Below are positions 1 to 5,566 of a DNA stretch of 9,754 bases, piece by piece; position 1 is the stretch's first letter; every line of letters begins with the position of its first letter. A program made the position numbers and the translations under genes. Under the pieces are notes generated by a model, which worked only from the letters and a program-made list of their open reading frames with translations, was not told where the DNA came from and searched no databases. Source of the stretch: Christensenella sp. UBA3700 (GTDB lineage: Bacteria; Bacillota; Clostridia; Christensenellales; UBA3700). The stretch lies in assembly GCA_002372775.1 (NCBI GenBank), contig DFIJ01000020.1:1-9754 (forward strand). The letters run 5' to 3'.

Positions 1-38
1 TTAAACAAAAAGGGAACAGTTCAAAGCTGTTCCCTTTA
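1..38 (-). terminator. Rho-independent terminator of dut
   Basis: An 11-bp perfect inverted repeat (arms 9-19 and 27-37, 7-nt loop) lies just after the stop codon of the minus-strand dUTPase. Read on the minus strand, the closing arm runs directly into five T residues followed by G and three more T. This is a classic intrinsic terminator. No gene start is visible between it and the window edge. Confidence 0.9.
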
Positions 39-57
39 CTAATTTATATCAACATTT

Positions 58-564
58 TTATTTTGTTGTAGATCCAAAACCACCATCACGGATTCCTGTT
101 GTATCGTCGTCATATGTTATACCATATTCAACAAAAATACCTTGGATAAGTCCTTGTCCCTTAGCAACAGATAAAACCTTTCCTTCGTTAGAATCATTAG
201 TAATCTTAGTGAAGATATGTCCTTCGTTAGATGAATTGAAATAATCTCCATCAATAATACCTACAGTATTATTTAATTGCATTCTAAATTTAAAGCCAAG
301 ACCAGATCTTGGATAACATTTTAATACCCAACCTGAGTCAATCTTTACTCTAATTCCAGTAGGAACCTTAATAGTTTCACCTGGTTTTAGATTAATATCT
401 AATGGTGTAAAGAAATCATATCCAGCAGAATCTACAGTAGCTCTTTTTGGAAGCTTTATATCGTCATAAATCTCTTTAATATTGTCTACATCACCAAATG
501 TGTCTTTCCAATCTTTTGCAAATTGTTCAAATGATACTTTATAAAATTGTGCAACTTTTTTCAT
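58..564 (-). CDS. dut: dUTP diphosphatase (dUTPase)
   Basis: Hydrolyses dUTP to dUMP and pyrophosphate, keeping uracil out of DNA and supplying dUMP for thymidylate synthesis; cytosolic and normally a homotrimer. All five family motifs are visible in the 168 residues: AGYD (47-50), PRSGLG (85-90), the active-site loop GIIDGDY (102-108, catalytic Asp105 and uracil-stacking Tyr108), the KGQG segment (135-138), and the C-terminal arm RDGGFGST (159-166) that closes over the nucleotide. The protein is somewhat longer than the usual 140-150 residues. The extra length is an N-terminal segment of about 35 residues and a longer loop after DY (FNSSNEGH), which I recall from Clostridia and phage-type dUTPases. 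The ATG at 564 has a good GAGGT ribosome binding site 5-6 nt upstream. It is monocistronic between its own promoter and terminator. Housekeeping or prophage-derived origin cannot be settled here, but no phage genes surround it. Confidence 0.95.
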   Translation of the reverse strand: MKKVAQFYKVSFEQFAKDWKDTFGDVDNIKEIYDDIKLPKRATVDSAGYDFFTPLDINLKPGETIKVPTGIRVKIDSGWVLKCYPRSGLGFKFRMQLNNTVGIIDGDYFNSSNEGHIFTKITNDSNEGKVLSVAKGQGLIQGIFVEYGITYDDDTTGIRDGGFGSTTK

Positions 565-584
565 TTTTAAACCTCACATGCAAA

Positions 585-614
585 ATTATAACATCAATAC
601 TCTATATGAGGCAA
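585..614 (-). promoter_or_regulatory. Predicted sigma-A promoter of dut
   Basis: On the minus strand a -35-like TTGCCT (609-614) and a perfect -10 TATAAT (585-590) are separated by 18 nt. The predicted start point near 578 gives a short leader before the dut ribosome binding site. The -35 box lies back-to-back with that of the divergent alpha-galactosidase promoter. Confidence 0.65.
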
Positions 615-616
615 TA

Positions 617-646
617 TTGAGAATAATAGTTAAAATAATATATAAT
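617..646 (+). promoter_or_regulatory. Predicted sigma-A promoter of the alpha-galactosidase gene
   Basis: TTGAGA (617-622) and TATAAT (641-646) are separated by 18 nt, which predicts transcription from about 653. This is downstream of the ATG at 578 in the same frame, so that codon cannot be the translation start. It supports initiation at 668 instead. Confidence 0.65.
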
Positions 647-667
647 TATATGCAAGAGGGGAAAATT

Positions 668-2275
668 ATGAAAAGAAATGGAATGTGTCCTATTTGCTAT
701 CTTAAGCAGTTTTTAGGCATTCGAAAGAGAGTCTCAAATTTAGCAATTAAAGAAGATTATTTAAATGATGTTTGTCCAACACCTCCAATGGGTTGGTCAT
801 CTTGGAATACATTTAGAAATGAAATAGATGAAAACCTTATGAAGGAAACAGCAAAAGCAATGGTAGATAAAGGTTTACTTGCTGCTGGATATAAATATCT
901 AAACCTAGATGATTGCTGGCACTCTAGTATGAGAGATGAAAACGGCGAGCTTCAAGGGGATCTTGTAAGATTTAGACATGGTATTCCAAATCTTGTTAAA
1001 GAGATTAATGATATGGGATTAAAAGTTGGTATTTATTCTTCAAATGGCGTTTACACATGTGAAGATTTACCAGCTTCACTAAATCATGAATGGCAAGATG
1101 CTCAAACATTTGCAAAATGGGGCATTGAATATTTTAAATACGATTATTGTCACCACGTTGTTAAGAGCAAATATGCTCCTTTAGTATTAAGCATTAGCGT
1201 TTCAAAAGATGATTACTATCAAGAGATAGACTGTATTGCAGCAAAACTTGATGGTGTTGCCAAGTTTATGCCAGATAAAATGGGCGCTTCTAAAAAACAT
1301 ATTGCTGGCCTTGATGCGGGACTTGGTTCTGCCATTTTTACCAACGTGTATGCAGAAAATGATGGCGAGTATGTTCTAACAGTAAAGATTAGAAAGAAGG
1401 GAAGATACGAGAAATTCTTACAAATTGAAGTAAATGACGACGATTTCTACTTTATGGATTTCCCACCTCAAATGCCATTTAATAACACGGCTAGATTCCA
1501 AATAAAAGTGAAATTAAATAAAGGAATAAATACTATTAAGCTATCTAATCCAATTAGAAATAGAGCTGATGGTGCATTCTATCAATATTACAATATGGGA
1601 CAATTATTAGAAAAAGCTACACAAGGCAAAAAGCCTATAACATATTCTATTTGTGAATGGGGATTTAATAGACCGTTTGAATGGGGAGCTAAAGCTGGTC
1701 ACCTTTGGAGAACAACACCAGATATAAGACCAATTTGGCCATGGATTAAAATCATTTATGATTTAACAGTAAAAAGATATAAGTACGCGGGCTTTGGTTC
1801 ATATAATGATCCAGATATGCTTGAAGTTGGAAATGGAAAGCTTACTCTAAATCAGAATAGAGCGCATTTTACTCTATGGTGTATGATGAACGCGCCACTA
1901 ATTTTAGGTAACGATTTAAGAAAAATGCCAGATAGTGTATTAGATATAGTAACAAATAAAGATTTAATAGCTATAAACCAGGATAAATTATGTAAACCAT
2001 GTAAAAGAATAAGAAGAGGATTTGTAGATGTTCTTGCAAAGCCACTTGCCGATGGTTCAACAGCAATATGTTTCTTTAATAGAGGTAAATTGCCAAGAAT
2101 AAGAAGTATTCAATTAGATAATTTAGCAAAAGACAACTATATAGGTTTTAAACTTGCAGATAAATATTCTGTAAAAGAATTGTGGACTAAAGACGAAAGT
2201 CTTGTAGTCGACACATTACGCGCTAAATTGCAAGGAAACAGTGTAAAAATTTATATAGTAAAAACTTGCCAATAA
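668..2275 (+). CDS. GH27 alpha-galactosidase with inserted beta-sandwich-like module
   Basis: Predicted to remove terminal alpha-linked galactose from oligosaccharides by a retaining mechanism. The ATG at 668 is chosen because AGAGGGG (655-661) sits 6 nt upstream; this gives 535 residues. The (beta/alpha)8 barrel starts around MGWSSWNTF (41-49), followed by LNLDDCW (78-84) and FKYDYC, whose Asp159 is the nucleophile. The CEWG motif (329-332) matches the galactosidase-type recognition loop, WRTTPD supplies the acid/base Asp352, and NDPDMLEVGNG (380-390) is typical of the family. The last 90-100 residues form the usual C-terminal beta domain. The two catalytic Asp are 193 residues apart, against about 55-60 in rice or human enzymes, because of an insert at roughly 170-305. 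There is no signal peptide, so it is probably cytoplasmic. It also has CxxC motifs at residues 7-10 and 442-445. Family assignment is firm; the natural substrate is inferred. Confidence 0.93.
   Translation: MKRNGMCPICYLKQFLGIRKRVSNLAIKEDYLNDVCPTPPMGWSSWNTFRNEIDENLMKETAKAMVDKGLLAAGYKYLNLDDCWHSSMRDENGELQGDLVRFRHGIPNLVKEINDMGLKVGIYSSNGVYTCEDLPASLNHEWQDAQTFAKWGIEYFKYDYCHHVVKSKYAPLVLSISVSKDDYYQEIDCIAAKLDGVAKFMPDKMGASKKHIAGLDAGLGSAIFTNVYAENDGEYVLTVKIRKKGRYEKFLQIEVNDDDFYFMDFPPQMPFNNTARFQIKVKLNKGINTIKLSNPIRNRADGAFYQYYNMGQLLEKATQGKKPITYSICEWGFNRPFEWGAKAGHLWRTTPDIRPIWPWIKIIYDLTVKRYKYAGFGSYNDPDMLEVGNGKLTLNQNRAHFTLWCMMNAPLILGNDLRKMPDSVLDIVTNKDLIAINQDKLCKPCKRIRRGFVDVLAKPLADGSTAICFFNRGKLPRIRSIQLDNLAKDNYIGFKLADKYSVKELWTKDESLVVDTLRAKLQGNSVKIYIVKTCQ
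1205..1590 (+). other. Inserted CBM6/CBM35-like module inside the GH27 barrel
   Basis: This segment encodes about residues 180-308 of the alpha-galactosidase, between the nucleophile Asp159 and the CEWG loop. Its pattern resembles carbohydrate-binding beta-sandwiches of the CBM6/CBM35 type: a start around YYQEIDCIAAKLDG, a central HIAGLDAGLGSAIFTNVY, then GEYVLTVKIR, an LQIEVND strand and the ending NKGINTIKLSN. The reading frame runs through without a break and the flanking barrel motifs are intact, so it is a domain insertion and not a rearrangement. The CBM label rests on pattern resemblance only. Confidence 0.6.
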
Positions 2276-2294
2276 ATAGTATTGTTGATATAAT
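2266..2294 (+). promoter_or_regulatory. Predicted promoter of the 2301-2505 RNA and lipoprotein operon
   Basis: TTGCCA (2266-2271) and a perfect TATAAT (2289-2294) are separated by exactly 17 nt. The -35 box overlaps the last codons of the alpha-galactosidase gene. The predicted start is near 2301. A second, weaker pair, TTGATA (2285-2290) and TATATA (2309-2314) with 18 nt between them, overlaps it. Confidence 0.65.
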
Positions 2295-2298
2295 CAAC
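2284..2298. promoter_or_regulatory. 15-bp palindrome over the -10 box (possible operator)
   Basis: GTTGATATAATCAAC is a perfect inverted repeat with 6-bp arms and a 3-nt centre. It covers the -10 box of the preceding promoter. No T-tract follows, so it is not a terminator of the alpha-galactosidase gene. A dimeric repressor site is possible, but an AT-rich coincidence around TATAAT cannot be excluded. Confidence 0.35.
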
Positions 2299-2386
2299 GC
2301 GACAATTATATATAGAGATTAAGAGGTTGTTAGTAGAGTGTGAAGTTTACGGGTTATAGCCCCGTGCGGCCGATTAGAAAGTTTCT

Positions 2387-2409
2387 AGTATAGCTAACTA
2401 TACTTTTTT
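2387..2409 (+). terminator. AT-rich hairpin with T-tract inside the leader
   Basis: The 7-bp perfect stem AGTATAG/CTATACT (2387-2393, 2398-2404) has a CTAA tetraloop and runs into six T residues (2404-2409). It may terminate transcripts coming from the alpha-galactosidase gene, or serve as a conditional terminator in the leader. The stem has few G-C pairs, so its strength is uncertain. Confidence 0.5.
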
Positions 2410-2469
2410 CTCTCAATTCCCCTTAATCATTACTTCGATTTAGGAGATGAGTTAAATAAAAGAATTTAA

Positions 2470-2505
2470 AGCCACTTTCCTAAAAAGAAGGTGGCTATTT
2501 TAATT
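2470..2505 (+). terminator. Terminator-like hairpin before the lipoprotein gene
   Basis: AGCCACTTTC (2470-2479) pairs with GAAGGTGGCT (2487-2496) as a 10-bp stem with one U-G pair and a 7-nt loop, followed by ATTTTAATT. The stem is strong and the U-tract moderate. It lies 51 nt before the lipoprotein start with no convincing promoter in between, so it either ends a small RNA or acts as an attenuator. Confidence 0.65.
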
Positions 2506-2547
2506 GGGGTAAACTAAACGAAATAAATAAAAGGAGAAAAAAGAAAA

Positions 2548-3084
2548 ATGAAAAAGTTTACAAAATTTTTATCAGTATTAGTTATTTTATCAGTACTAAT
2601 CTTATCTTTTGCATTAGTTGCATGTAACGTAGAAGAAGAACCAGCAACAGAAGATGCCACATTTGATTTAGTTATTCGTCAATATAACGGATATGATGAC
2701 GCAACATGGACTGCAGACATCACAGGAACAGTTCTTGCTACTCTAAAAGTTCCAGTAAAGGCTGGTCAAACTTATGTATCAGAAGCTTTGGCTTCAGTTG
2801 CTACTAAAGAAGGAAGTACTTATAAGATTTCTTTCAATGATACAGACTATATTATATTCTCAGAATCAACTTATAATAATCAAACATCTTGGATGTTAAC
2901 TAATGGCCACTTTGAAGCAGAAAAGGGATATATCGCTGATGACTTTACTAATTCTTATATGGCACTAGATGGAGCATATTCTAATGGTGTTACAGCAGAC
3001 GCTGTTGCTGGATTAAAAGTATACACAATCGTTATCGACGGATATGATGGTAATACTGGCGTAGCAAAGGTTTGGCAATCTTAG
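2548..3084 (+). CDS. Membrane-anchored lipoprotein, possibly DUF4430-like
   Basis: The 178-residue precursor begins with MKKFTK, a hydrophobic stretch (7-25) and the lipobox LVAC with Cys26. It is therefore predicted to be cleaved before Cys26, lipidated and tethered outside the membrane. AAGGAG (2531-2536) precedes the ATG by 11 nt. The mature part starts with an acidic linker (VEEEPATED) and then appears beta-rich. A TWTADITGTVLATLKVPVKAG region, the SWMLTNG motif and a C-terminal strand VYTIVIDGY vaguely recall DUF4430, a transcobalamin-like domain known from Gram-positive lipoproteins. I hold that assignment loosely. The next gene starts 12 nt after the stop and encodes a probable ECF S-component, so the lipoprotein may capture the same ligand or assist its uptake. 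The ligand is unknown. Expression is probably affected by the structured leader upstream. Confidence 0.85.
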   Translation: MKKFTKFLSVLVILSVLILSFALVACNVEEEPATEDATFDLVIRQYNGYDDATWTADITGTVLATLKVPVKAGQTYVSEALASVATKEGSTYKISFNDTDYIIFSESTYNNQTSWMLTNGHFEAEKGYIADDFTNSYMALDGAYSNGVTADAVAGLKVYTIVIDGYDGNTGVAKVWQS

Positions 3085-3096
3085 GAGTTTAATTAA

Positions 3097-3702
3097 TTGC
3101 AATTAGTAGATTGGGAAAAGACTAGTCTAACTTTTAGGCTAGTCTTGACCGCATTAATGGTAACGTTTTTAGTCGCAGTGGATGAGGTTTTCGCATCCAT
3201 TCCGTTTTTGCAGTTTGTTACATTCTTTATTGTTTTAAATTACGTTTTATTTGGTTATTTATTCACAATTACTGTTGTATTAATTTATGTTATGATTGAC
3301 TGCTTCATTTCAGGGGGAATGTGGCCGTTGTTTGTATCAATTCCAACAATGTTTGTTGCATGGGCAATGTTGCCAACTTTGTTATTATTAACAAAGCTTC
3401 TAAAAGGTTCATTATACAAAAGACTTTGGCTTATAGGTTTAATAACAGCTGTCCATGGTTTTATTTATGGACAGACATTTGCTGTTATTACATCTTTGAT
3501 TTATCATGGTCAAACATGGAAGACATTCTACAAAGGATGGCTTACTTGGAGTATTTCAGATATCCCCTGGGAAATAGGCCAGTGTATTATGGGCACTATG
3601 TCTGTAATTATATTGCTTCCTATTCTTTATAAGGCTTTAGAAAAGCCATTAAAAAAGTTTTCTTCAAATCATAGAAGGCTTGATCCCCCAGAAGAATTAT
3701 AA
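3097..3702 (+). CDS. Six-helix membrane protein, probable ECF transporter S-component
   Basis: The 201-residue protein is almost wholly hydrophobic, with about six predicted membrane helices (around 12-30, 34-51, 54-72, 76-98, 110-135 and 158-182), a short N-terminus and a charged tail ending RRLDPPEEL. Size, helix number and small loops fit substrate-binding S-components of energy-coupling factor vitamin or micronutrient transporters, which borrow a shared EcfAAT module encoded elsewhere. I see no motif that names the substrate. Translation starts at TTG (3097-3099). AGGAG (3083-3087), overlapping the lipoprotein stop codon, sits 9 nt upstream, and the first in-frame ATG would cut into helix 1. 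The 12-nt gap makes it co-transcribed and probably translationally coupled with the lipoprotein. A strong terminator follows. An unrelated small permease is the alternative. Confidence 0.8.
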   Translation: MQLVDWEKTSLTFRLVLTALMVTFLVAVDEVFASIPFLQFVTFFIVLNYVLFGYLFTITVVLIYVMIDCFISGGMWPLFVSIPTMFVAWAMLPTLLLLTKLLKGSLYKRLWLIGLITAVHGFIYGQTFAVITSLIYHGQTWKTFYKGWLTWSISDIPWEIGQCIMGTMSVIILLPILYKALEKPLKKFSSNHRRLDPPEEL

Positions 3703-3707
3703 TTTTC

Positions 3708-3740
3708 AAAACCCTAGATTTTATGGGGTTTTCTTTGTTT
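3708..3740 (+). terminator. Terminator of the lipoprotein/membrane protein operon
   Basis: Arms 3708-3716 (AAAACCCTA) and 3724-3732 (TGGGGTTTT) form a 9-bp stem with one G-U pair and a 7-nt loop. The stem ends in a T-rich stretch, CTTTGTTTT. It begins 5 nt after the stop codon. Confidence 0.85.
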
Positions 3741-3778
3741 TAAGTCTATTATATAAACATCGAATTTCTAAATTAAGG

Positions 3779-3807
3779 TTGTTTTAATTCCGCGTATATA
3801 GTATTAT
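3779..3807 (+). promoter_or_regulatory. Predicted promoter of the 3845 gene
   Basis: TTGTTT (3779-3784) and TATTAT (3802-3807) are separated by 17 nt, giving a predicted start near 3814 and a leader of about 30 nt. It lies after the upstream terminator, so the next gene starts a new transcription unit. Confidence 0.55.
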
Positions 3808-3844
3808 AAAAAAGATTTAAAAAAATATAAATGGAGTTAATTTT

Positions 3845-5497
3845 ATGAAAAAGAACAAAAACGAAGAAATCGAAGAATTCGATGACGAAATCGTTGATGA
3901 AGTTCTAGATGACGAAATTCTAGACGACGAAATCATTGATGACGATGTTTTAGACGATGATGATGTCGAAGAAGAAAAGCCTTCAAAGAAAGACAAAAAG
4001 TCTAAAAAGAACGGAAAGAAAAAATCCAAGAAAGCATTAAAAATCGGTTTAGGAATCGGTATCCCAGTTGGTGTAGTAGCAATTGTACTAGTTGTTGTAC
4101 TTTTAATCTTACCTCTATTCTTAGGTGGAGAACAGACTGTTGCTACTGACTTCTCTCCATTATTATCTGTAAATGGTTATAACCATTATACAAATTTATC
4201 TAATGTAAAAGTAAGAAATTCTGGAGATAAGGTCTATACTGTTCAAGAAATGTTTGCAGATACAGGCTGGAACATCAATAACGATAACGATAAGTTAGAT
4301 ATCGCAGCTGGATTATATAGCTTAGCCGTTACTAACTATTCTGTTATTGATGGAACAGGTTGGTATTGCTATACAGATTCTACTGTTAGCGCTAAGGAAG
4401 TTGATGCGACACTTTTATTCTTCTCACGCTATTTTGATACATTTAACGTTGGCGTTAGAGCTGCATATAATTGTTCAACAACAAAGAGCAGCACAGATTT
4501 AGATAATATGTTCTCTCAAACAATCTCAGGTGTATCAAAACTAGAAGTAGGTGATTTACCTCAAAACATAATGGACGAAGTAAAGAAAGCTTTAGGATAT
4601 AACATCCAACAAGTTATCTACGAAGGAGTATTTGCTTTTAGAAAAGGTTCAAATGGTGGTGCAAACTTCTATGGATACGGTAATGGCGAACCATATACAA
4701 AGTATTTAATGGGTGCTTATACAGAATCTTTATATAACGTTGATGATATTCAATCAACAAGAAGTGACGCAAATAATACAGCTTATATGGTAACTTATGA
4801 TGCTGATCAAGATGCTGTTCCTCAACAATTAGTATATTTAGATGAAGATGAAGTTCCAGCAAACGACATTAACCCTAACAGAAAGCCTTGGGATACTCTT
4901 GATACAATTTACGATTTTGGTTATGCATTAAAGCCATATAAACAAGAATATCTATTCTTCTGTGGTAGTTATGGTCATGTTGGTTGGGCTACATATGATT
5001 TTAGAAAATCTTATCTTTCAGACGAAACAACAGTTAATGTTTTAGAAGATGAAGATGGCCACACATACTATAGAATTGAATTTGTGGTTGACGAAGATTA
5101 TGTTGAAGATGCATGTAAGTTTGCTAAGGGCGGACTTGTAAAGGATACAAAGGATTATATCCAAATGCAAGAAATGACATATACTCTTGAAAAGAACACT
5201 ATCGAAATCTATGATAATGGTTTAATCAGAAGCTGGGATAGAAAAGAAAGTATCAATTCTACAGTTAAGGCTAGACTAGACGTTGGTGGTGTAATTACTG
5301 GTGACTGCAATGGCGGTGGCGGTACAACAAATGAGACACATCAAACATTCTCTTATGATGCTATCGACTATGATCCACTTGCATTAGCAGCTAGATACTG
5401 GCCACAAACAGGTGATAGAAGCAAGAGTTCTTTAGCTTACGATTTAAGCGGATATACATCATTTGCTGATTACAAGCCAAATTATCATGTTGATTAA
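3845..5497 (+). CDS. Single-pass membrane protein with acidic repeat tail, function unknown
   Basis: I do not recognise this 550-residue protein. GGAG (3833-3836) lies 8 nt before the ATG. Residues 7-44 are extremely acidic, built on a pentapeptide pattern [LI]DD[ED][IV]. Residues 45-66 are lysine-rich (KKDKKSKKNGKKKSKK). Residues 67-93 form one glycine- and valine-rich membrane helix. The positive residues before the helix predict that the charged tail is cytoplasmic and the remaining 455 residues are outside. That outer part is rich in Tyr, Asp, Asn and Thr, has five cysteines (175, 210, 373, 424, 488), a CNGGGGTT linker near 488-495 and a Trp/Tyr-containing C-terminus. No sortase signal, enzyme motif or internal repeat is visible. 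It has its own promoter and is followed by a terminator-like hairpin directly before the sugar kinase gene. A surface or envelope role is inferred from topology only. Confidence 0.85.
   Translation: MKKNKNEEIEEFDDEIVDEVLDDEILDDEIIDDDVLDDDDVEEEKPSKKDKKSKKNGKKKSKKALKIGLGIGIPVGVVAIVLVVVLLILPLFLGGEQTVATDFSPLLSVNGYNHYTNLSNVKVRNSGDKVYTVQEMFADTGWNINNDNDKLDIAAGLYSLAVTNYSVIDGTGWYCYTDSTVSAKEVDATLLFFSRYFDTFNVGVRAAYNCSTTKSSTDLDNMFSQTISGVSKLEVGDLPQNIMDEVKKALGYNIQQVIYEGVFAFRKGSNGGANFYGYGNGEPYTKYLMGAYTESLYNVDDIQSTRSDANNTAYMVTYDADQDAVPQQLVYLDEDEVPANDINPNRKPWDTLDTIYDFGYALKPYKQEYLFFCGSYGHVGWATYDFRKSYLSDETTVNVLEDEDGHTYYRIEFVVDEDYVEDACKFAKGGLVKDTKDYIQMQEMTYTLEKNTIEIYDNGLIRSWDRKESINSTVKARLDVGGVITGDCNGGGGTTNETHQTFSYDAIDYDPLALAARYWPQTGDRSKSSLAYDLSGYTSFADYKPNYHVD
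3881..3967 (+). repeat. Degenerate 15-nt tandem repeat encoding [LI]DD[ED][IV]
   Basis: Five to six diverged copies of a 15-nt unit, for example CTAGATGACGAAATT and CTAGACGACGAAATC, encode residues 13-41 of the membrane protein. The copies differ mostly at third codon positions while keeping acidic residues and the hydrophobic pair. The protein pattern therefore seems to be under selection, and the copies are not fresh slippage products. Confidence 0.7.
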
Positions 5498-5522
5498 TAA
5501 CAACAGAATAAACTAAAAAAAC

Positions 5523-5558
5523 AATGTCGCATGAGTGAAAATCTTATGCGACATTTTT
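5523..5558 (+). terminator. Strong hairpin terminator directly before the kinase gene
   Basis: Arms 5523-5535 (AATGTCGCATGAG) and 5543-5555 (CTTATGCGACATT) form a 13-bp stem with one G-U pair and a 7-nt loop. Five T residues (5554-5558) follow the G-C-containing part. The T-tract ends 8 nt before the kinase start codon, leaving no room for a promoter between them. Confidence 0.85.
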
Positions 5559-5566
5559 AGGTATAT

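Larger units (their letters stand above)
2301..2505 (+). ncRNA. Candidate structured RNA or regulatory leader, class unknown
   Basis: The stretch 2276-2547 has no protein gene. From the predicted start near 2301, complementary segments suggest a closing stem: GATTAAG (2317-2323) with CTTAATC (2422-2428), extended after one A/C mismatch by GG/CC and TTG/CAA with a small bulge. Inside are a hairpin ACGGG/CCCGT (2349-2353, 2361-2365), the palindrome TAGAAAGTTTCTA (2375-2387), and a 7-bp hairpin with a T-tail (2387-2409). After the closing stem come a hairpin at 2427-2450 (TCAT/ATGA and CTTC/GGAG) and a final terminator-like hairpin at 2470-2496. I do not recognise cobalamin, TPP, FMN, preQ1, SAM, folate or c-di-GMP consensus elements, nor tmRNA, SRP or 6S RNA. 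It could be a free small RNA or a riboswitch-like leader for the following uptake genes. Confidence 0.5.

Noticed and set aside
578..667. N-terminal extension of the alpha-galactosidase from the ATG at 578
   Set aside because: The predicted promoter (617-646) would lie inside it, there is no ribosome binding site before 578, and the extra 30 residues are AT-rich junk-like sequence. The ATG at 668 has a strong AGAGGGG.
1205..1590. The GH27 insert as a mobile-element insertion or assembly error
   Set aside because: The frame is uninterrupted, there are no flanking direct or inverted repeats, codon use matches the surroundings, and the encoded segment looks like a folded domain.
2321..2340. AGAGGTTGTTAG as the start of a preQ1-I riboswitch
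   Set aside because: Only the first bases resemble the consensus; the required ACCCTCT and the A-rich tail with CTAA that complete the pseudoknot are not found at the right spacing.
2349..2365. ACGGG/CCCGT hairpin as part of a tRNA
   Set aside because: No acceptor stem, T-arm GTTCRANNC or anticodon arm surrounds it, so a tRNA cannot be built here.
2470..2500. GCCAC in the leader as part of a cobalamin riboswitch B12 box
   Set aside because: The bases form one arm of a terminator-like stem and the rest of the B12 box and aptamer core are missing.
3321..3632. Plus-strand frame overlapping the membrane protein gene
   Set aside because: It lies wholly inside 3097-3702 in another frame, lacks a ribosome binding site and has no recognisable composition; the main frame has clear membrane helices.
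3817..4029. Minus-strand frame rich in Ser and Phe
   Set aside because: It is the antisense shadow of the Asp/Glu/Lys-rich repeat tail of the 3845 gene; its Ser runs come directly from complementing GAT/GAC/GAA codons.
4638..4862. Minus-strand frame rich in His and Leu
   Set aside because: It is antisense to the membrane protein gene, with no ribosome binding site; the composition is an artefact of the opposite codons.
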